19,634 bases of DNA from Faecalimonas sp. (GTDB taxonomy: Bacteria; Bacillota_A; Clostridia; Lachnospirales; Lachnospiraceae), in the NCBI GenBank assembly GCA_026169575.1, contig JAPFCT010000390.1:1-19634 (forward strand), in the 5' to 3' direction. Position 1 is the first letter of the stretch. Every line of letters begins with the position of its first letter. Shown here piece by piece: positions 15,844-19,634 of the stretch. The position numbers and the translations under genes are program-made. Under the pieces are notes generated by a model that did not search any database, had not been told where the DNA came from, and saw nothing but the letters and a program-made list of their open reading frames with translations.

Positions 15844-15872
15844 AGTTTAAACTGCAAGGAAGCAAATTCCTT
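15844..15872 (+). promoter_or_regulatory. Leader palindrome and first hairpin before the exporter genes
   Basis: AGTTTAAACT (15844-15853) is a perfect 10-base palindrome. Three bases later AAGGAA (15856-15861), a five-base loop and TTCCTT (15867-15872) form a small hairpin. The palindrome could be a dimeric operator; no promoter box is convincing here (TATGGT at 15837-15842 is the best -10). Confidence 0.3.
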
Positions 15873-15899
15873 CAAAAAGGTTTTGGGTGAATCAAAAGA

Positions 15900-15942
15900 G
15901 GCGGAAGGAACTGTTCCGGATGAGCGGAGAGTTCCTTCTGCC
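15900..15942 (+). promoter_or_regulatory. Strong leader hairpin upstream of the exporter ribosome binding site
   Basis: A 13-pair stem (15900-15912 with 15930-15942, one G:U at G15903) carries an internal CCG/CGG pairing and a GATGAG loop. There is no U-run after it, so it is not a terminator. It lies about 20-30 bases before the SD GAGAGGGAG and shares complementary segments with the hairpin at 15856-15872, which allows an alternative fold (see findings). Confidence 0.5.
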
Positions 15943-15983
15943 GGGGAAAAAGACAGAAATGGGAAAGAGAGGGAGTGTGGCCG

Positions 15984-17804
15984 ATGGAAGAGAAGAGGAA
16001 AGTAAAAGGGAAAAGAAGGGGTATGGTCAGCAATATTTTGTTCTGCTTTGCTCCGGCGGCGAAGAAGACACCGGTCTATCTTGTCCATATCGGAATTCAG
16101 GCAGTGACCTATGTGCTGCTTCTTTTAATGGCAGTGGGGGCAAATGCACTTGTCATATCGATGCTGAGCGAGGGAAGCAGACTGCTTTTGCTGGTCGGGG
16201 CAGTCATGACAGTCTTTCTTGTATATGGGCTGATCAGCTGGGTGGATACATACCTTTATCATATGATTTCAGTAGAATATATCGAGATGCGGCTCGGAGG
16301 ACATTTTTATCTGGTCTTTGAGAAAATACTGGAGATTCCTCTGGAACAGTCTGAAAGCAGCAGAGTGCGCCAGCTGATCGAGAAATCGCTGCTCGCATTA
16401 AATGGAAGCATCTTCAACGGAGTCGAAGGGCTGATGAGACGTTTCGGAATGCTCTGTACAAATGTGCTGGGCCTGGTCACATATGCACTGATCATGGGAA
16501 GTCTTGACATGCGGATCTTGCTGCTCCTTGTCGGTCTGTCTCTGATCACCGTCGCAGCATCTAAAGTTTCCACAAAGGTATATGAGAAAATAAAGGAAAA
16601 ACTTGCCGGATACCAGCGGGTGGAGGAGTACATCGACCGCCTTTTAGATGACATTGCGGGAGGGAAGGATATCCGCGTATTCGGACTGTCAGACTGGCTG
16701 ATCGGAAAATACGATGCTGCGATCAGAAAGAGGAGAAAGTACAGAGCCTTCTATAACATGGCCTGTTTCTTTTCGGATTTTACCGAAGTGATCCTGGCGG
16801 CAGTCAGAGATTTTATCTGCTATTTTTATCTGATCTATCTTTTGCAGCACGGGCTTTCTTCCAGTATGTTTGTGTTCTATATTGGACTGATCAGTGGATT
16901 TGCAAAATGGTTTACAGAAATCAGCAGCAATTTTGTAGTCATGAAGCGGTGTTCCAATCAGGTGTCAGATCTCAGAGAGTTTCTGGAACTGGACAGTGGG
17001 CAGGGAGAAGCAAACCGGATTCCGGAAAATCAGTTTTCCAGTCTGGACATTGCATTTGATCATGTATCCTACCGCTATGAAGGAGCAGAGGAAGAAGTAC
17101 TAAAAGATGTGTCATTCACGATCCGGCAGGGCGAGCGTCTTGCACTCGTCGGATTAAACGGAGCCGGGAAATCCACAATCGTAAAACTGATCTCAGGGCT
17201 GTATCTTCCGACAAGCGGAGCAGTCTATGTCAATGGGATCGACACGAGAGAGCTGGACCGGAATGCGTATATGCACCAGGTCGCAGCAATTTTCCAGAAT
17301 CCGTTCCTGATGTCCTACACGGTCGGGGAAAATGTGGCGCTCGCAGAAGACTGGGAGGAAGAAAAGGTGTGGGATGCACTGGAAAAGGCGGGAGTGGCGG
17401 AGAAGATCCGAAGCCTCCCGCAGGGACTACACACGTATTTAGGGAAAGATGTATCGGAAGACGGGATCATGCTCTCGGGCGGACAGATCCAGAAACTGCT
17501 TCTTGCCAGAGCGCTGTACCACAGACCGAAGCTTCTGCTTTTAGACGAGCCGACCGCAGCGTTAGACGCCCTTGCAGAGAAGAACATTTACGATACCTAC
17601 CGGAAGACTTTAGAAGGAACGAGCACGATCTTTATTTCCCACCGGCTGGCATCTACGCGGTTCTGCGATGAGATCCTTCTGCTTGAGAAGGGGGAGATCA
17701 CTGAGCGGGGAACACATGAGAAACTGATGGAACTGGGCGGGACATATGCTTCCCTTTTCAGACTTCAGGGGAAATATTATCAGGAGGAAGAGGCATATGA
17801 ATAA
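15984..17804 (+). CDS. ABC exporter half-transporter, first partner (TMD-NBD)
   Basis: A 606-residue fused permease and ATPase. The N-terminal membrane domain (about 28-335) has roughly six helices, with clear ones at 31-52, 66-85 and around 155-200 and 260-310. The ATPase domain begins near 352: Walker A GLNGAGKST (390-398), Q-loop in IFQNPFLM, signature LSGGQIQK (497-504), Walker B LLLLDEPTAALD with catalytic E522 and H-loop H553. There is no C39 peptidase domain. An in-frame GTG lies at 15975, but GGGAG (15971-15975) gives an eight-base spacing to the ATG at 15984, so that start was chosen. The partner gene overlaps its end by eight bases. It probably exports a peptide, lipid or drug as a heterodimer with that partner. 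Confidence 0.95.
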   Translation: MEEKRKVKGKRRGMVSNILFCFAPAAKKTPVYLVHIGIQAVTYVLLLLMAVGANALVISMLSEGSRLLLLVGAVMTVFLVYGLISWVDTYLYHMISVEYIEMRLGGHFYLVFEKILEIPLEQSESSRVRQLIEKSLLALNGSIFNGVEGLMRRFGMLCTNVLGLVTYALIMGSLDMRILLLLVGLSLITVAASKVSTKVYEKIKEKLAGYQRVEEYIDRLLDDIAGGKDIRVFGLSDWLIGKYDAAIRKRRKYRAFYNMACFFSDFTEVILAAVRDFICYFYLIYLLQHGLSSSMFVFYIGLISGFAKWFTEISSNFVVMKRCSNQVSDLREFLELDSGQGEANRIPENQFSSLDIAFDHVSYRYEGAEEEVLKDVSFTIRQGERLALVGLNGAGKSTIVKLISGLYLPTSGAVYVNGIDTRELDRNAYMHQVAAIFQNPFLMSYTVGENVALAEDWEEEKVWDALEKAGVAEKIRSLPQGLHTYLGKDVSEDGIMLSGGQIQKLLLARALYHRPKLLLLDEPTAALDALAEKNIYDTYRKTLEGTSTIFISHRLASTRFCDEILLLEKGEITERGTHEKLMELGGTYASLFRLQGKYYQEEEAYE

Positions 17805-19634
17805 GAGAAAACAGATGTCGGTAAAAGAAATGTGGAAGTTCTGTTTTTTTCAGGCAAAAGTATACCGGGTACTGCCAGTAATTCTTGTGCTTGGGATGAT
17901 CTCAGGCGCATCGGTTGTCTATATCAACAGTTTTCTGTATGCAAAGATCCTGGATGTCATTCTGGAAGAAAAATATCAGCAGGCAGCGGCCTACGCAGGA
18001 ATCCTTGTCGTGACGGTGATGATCGTATCATTGATCTCAAAGGCGGCAGAGCAGATCTTTTCACATTATGCGGAGCCAAGCGAGGAGGAGACAAAAAAGC
18101 GCACTGCGAAAAAGGTATTTTCTATGGAGTATGAGGAGATCGAGAAGCTGGAGACGATCCAGAAGTTTCGGAGAGTACGGCAGTCGGAACGGGGGCATGG
18201 AGGAATTTCCATACAGTGTATGGCGATCTACAATTATTTTACCTGCTGCATGGAAGTTGCTTTTGCAGGCGGATTTGTCATCCTGCTCCTGCTGCAGTCA
18301 GACTGGGAGAAGGAAAGTATTGTTCAGTTTTTGCTCAGTACGGCGGTGATGATCGTAGGATTTTTCTTCGTATTGTGGCTTGGAAGCCGGGTATCTGAGC
18401 GGATCGGCCAGGAAACGGTGGCAACTATGCACGCAAATGAAAAGACGAACGCGTTGTTTGAGTATTTAGATAACATTATCATCTCGGAGCAGTTTGCGCA
18501 GGATATCCGGCTGTTTCATTTAAAAGGGTATCTGATGGAGAAATTTCAGGGAGATGTCATGAAACAGTGTACAGCGCTGTTTCGGAGAAGAGCGAAGGTT
18601 TCCGGGCGTGGGAACGGGTCTGTCGCTTTGGCACTTCAGATACTGGCGGGTATCACTTATGTATATATCGCGCTCAAAGCGATCGCGGGAAGTGTTTCTG
18701 CCGGCGAAGTGCTGATGTATGCAGGCGCGATCATAACGATGATGCAGAGTATCCGTGAGATGATGGGAGAGCGTATTGAAATTGACTACTCAAACGAATA
18801 TCTGAAAACCTATGAGGAATTTATCAATCTTCCGAATATGCATTATGTGGGTACGCTGCCGATTGAAAAAAGAGACGATAATCAGTATGAACTGAAGTTT
18901 GACCATGTTTCTTTCTGTTATCCGGGGACAGAGACGTATATTTTAAAAGATGTGAGTTTAACATTTCAAGTAGGGGAAACGATGGCGCTTGTCGGGATGA
19001 ACGGGGCAGGAAAAACGACACTGATCAAACTTTTGCTTCGGTTCTATGAGCCGTCCGAGGGAAAGATCACTTTAAATGGGATTGATATCGGGAAATACGA
19101 TTACGAAGAGTATATAAAGATTTTCGCGGTAGTCTTTCAGGATTTTAAACTGTACCATTTTCCGCTGGATGAAAATATTGCAGGCTCAGATCAGGTGGAG
19201 GAAGAGCGGGTATGGAAAGTTATCCGCCAGGTGGGGCTGGAAGAGCGGGTAAAGAAGATGAAAGACGGGATCCACACGTTGCTCTATCATGAAACCGGGG
19301 ATGGCGAAGCACTGTCCGGCGGGGAGGCGCAGAAGGTTGCGATTGCGCGGGCGCTTTATAAGGACGCCCCGTTTGTGATCCTCGATGAACCGACGGCTGC
19401 GTTGGATCCGGTGGCGGAGTCGGAAATCTACGAGAACTTTAATGAACTGATCAATGGCAAGACCGCAATTTACATTTCTCACCGGATGAGCAGCTGCAAG
19501 TTCTGTGACCGGATTGTTGTGCTGGAAGAAGGAAGGATTGCAGAAATGGGAACCCACCAGACAATGATGGAACAGAAAGGAAAATATTTTGAACTGTACG
19601 AGGCGCAGGCGCAGTATTATGTGAAGGAAGAAAC
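17797..19634 (+). CDS. ABC exporter half-transporter, second partner (3' end outside the window)
   Basis: The frame stays open from the ATG at 17797 to the right edge, 612 codons without a stop, so only the last few residues should be missing. The membrane domain occupies about 20-340, with helices near 25-50, 65-85, 145-165, 175-195 and 265-290. The ATPase domain shows Walker A GMNGAGKTT (400-408), Q-loop in VVFQDFKL, signature LSGGE (506-510), Walker B VILDEPTAALD with E531 and H-loop H562. Both partners thus keep a glutamate for hydrolysis; the signature here has E where Q is usual. GGAGGAAG lies seven bases before the ATG, inside the upstream gene, and the two frames overlap by eight bases, so translation is likely coupled. 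Obligate heterodimer with the 15984 product is the expected arrangement. Confidence 0.95.
   Translation, partial: MNKRKQMSVKEMWKFCFFQAKVYRVLPVILVLGMISGASVVYINSFLYAKILDVILEEKYQQAAAYAGILVVTVMIVSLISKAAEQIFSHYAEPSEEETKKRTAKKVFSMEYEEIEKLETIQKFRRVRQSERGHGGISIQCMAIYNYFTCCMEVAFAGGFVILLLLQSDWEKESIVQFLLSTAVMIVGFFFVLWLGSRVSERIGQETVATMHANEKTNALFEYLDNIIISEQFAQDIRLFHLKGYLMEKFQGDVMKQCTALFRRRAKVSGRGNGSVALALQILAGITYVYIALKAIAGSVSAGEVLMYAGAIITMMQSIREMMGERIEIDYSNEYLKTYEEFINLPNMHYVGTLPIEKRDDNQYELKFDHVSFCYPGTETYILKDVSLTFQVGETMALVGMNGAGKTTLIKLLLRFYEPSEGKITLNGIDIGKYDYEEYIKIFAVVFQDFKLYHFPLDENIAGSDQVEEERVWKVIRQVGLEERVKKMKDGIHTLLYHETGDGEALSGGEAQKVAIARALYKDAPFVILDEPTAALDPVAESEIYENFNELINGKTAIYISHRMSSCKFCDRIVVLEEGRIAEMGTHQTMMEQKGKYFELYEAQAQYYVKEE

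Noticed and set aside
15787..16005. 72-codon plus-strand frame that could be a signalling peptide next to the LytTR genes
   Set aside because: Its start lies in the terminator stem, there is no SD, and the sequence is hydrophilic with no leader or AgrD-like pattern. It overlaps the exporter start.
17832..18758. Several short frames suggesting a frameshifted or broken second exporter gene
   Set aside because: They are off-frame shadows. The frame from 17797 stays open to the edge with all motifs in order.
15984..19634. Heterodimeric exporter with one degenerate ATPase site
   Set aside because: Both halves keep Walker A, the catalytic glutamate after Walker B (E522, E531) and the H-loop histidine. 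Only the second signature has a Q to E change, which is not clear degeneracy.
1..19634. CRISPR arrays, tRNA or rRNA genes, transposase genes, prophage genes
   Set aside because: None seen: no regularly spaced repeats, no cloverleaf with CCA-type end, no transposase or integrase motif in any long frame.

Overview
This window looks like a chromosomal segment of a Gram-positive anaerobe of the Clostridia, most likely family Lachnospiraceae (the Dorea / Ruminococcus torques-gnavus / Blautia neighbourhood). The evidence is strong AGGAGG ribosome binding sites, moderate GC, a TSCPD protein of the clostridial type, an LAGC-type lipoprotein, GHKL/LytTR and OmpR-type two-component systems beside ABC transporters, and a PucR/CdaR regulator behind pgi. 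No database search was possible, so genus and family names rest on recognised motifs.

Layout. (1) 1-1017: a small secreted protein, followed by a 140-bp near-palindrome flanked by ATTA repeats and a terminator, then a convergent TSCPD protein on the minus strand. (2) 1204-1896: MTA/SAH nucleosidase. (3) 2026-5380: an unrecognised three-TM protein with a long charged tail, glucose-6-phosphate isomerase, and a CdaR/PucR-type regulator with a TTG start, ending in a long terminator. (4) 5555-10832: a tight four-gene unit of OmpR response regulator, histidine kinase, MacB/Bce-like ATPase and a two-FtsX-domain permease. This is the arrangement of peptide-antibiotic or cell-envelope-stress sensing and detoxification modules. 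(5) 10934-11428 (minus): a small single-TM protein sharing a bidirectional terminator with region 4. (6) 11597-13072: cardiolipin synthase with two HKD motifs. (7) 13206-15770: a trigger-factor-like lipoprotein foldase, a LytTR response regulator and an AgrC-like GHKL kinase with only one membrane helix, closed by a terminator. (8) 15984 to the end: two coupled ABC exporter half-transporters. The second runs off the right edge and stays open for 612 codons.

How the genes fit together: two independent sensor-plus-transporter modules lie near each other. One is OmpR/FtsX, with kinase and transporter in one operon. The other is LytTR/GHKL next to a heterodimeric exporter, separated from it by a terminator and a leader with strong RNA hairpins. 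Together with cardiolipin synthase and the lipoprotein foldase, regions 4-8 look like cell-envelope functions, but that grouping is inference.

The two least explained signals are the flanked palindrome at 494-633, whose wobble pairs favour a plus-strand RNA, and the leader at 15821-15983. That leader holds four mutually complementary segments arranged like an attenuator. Both are proposals from reading the sequence and need folding and comparative tests.
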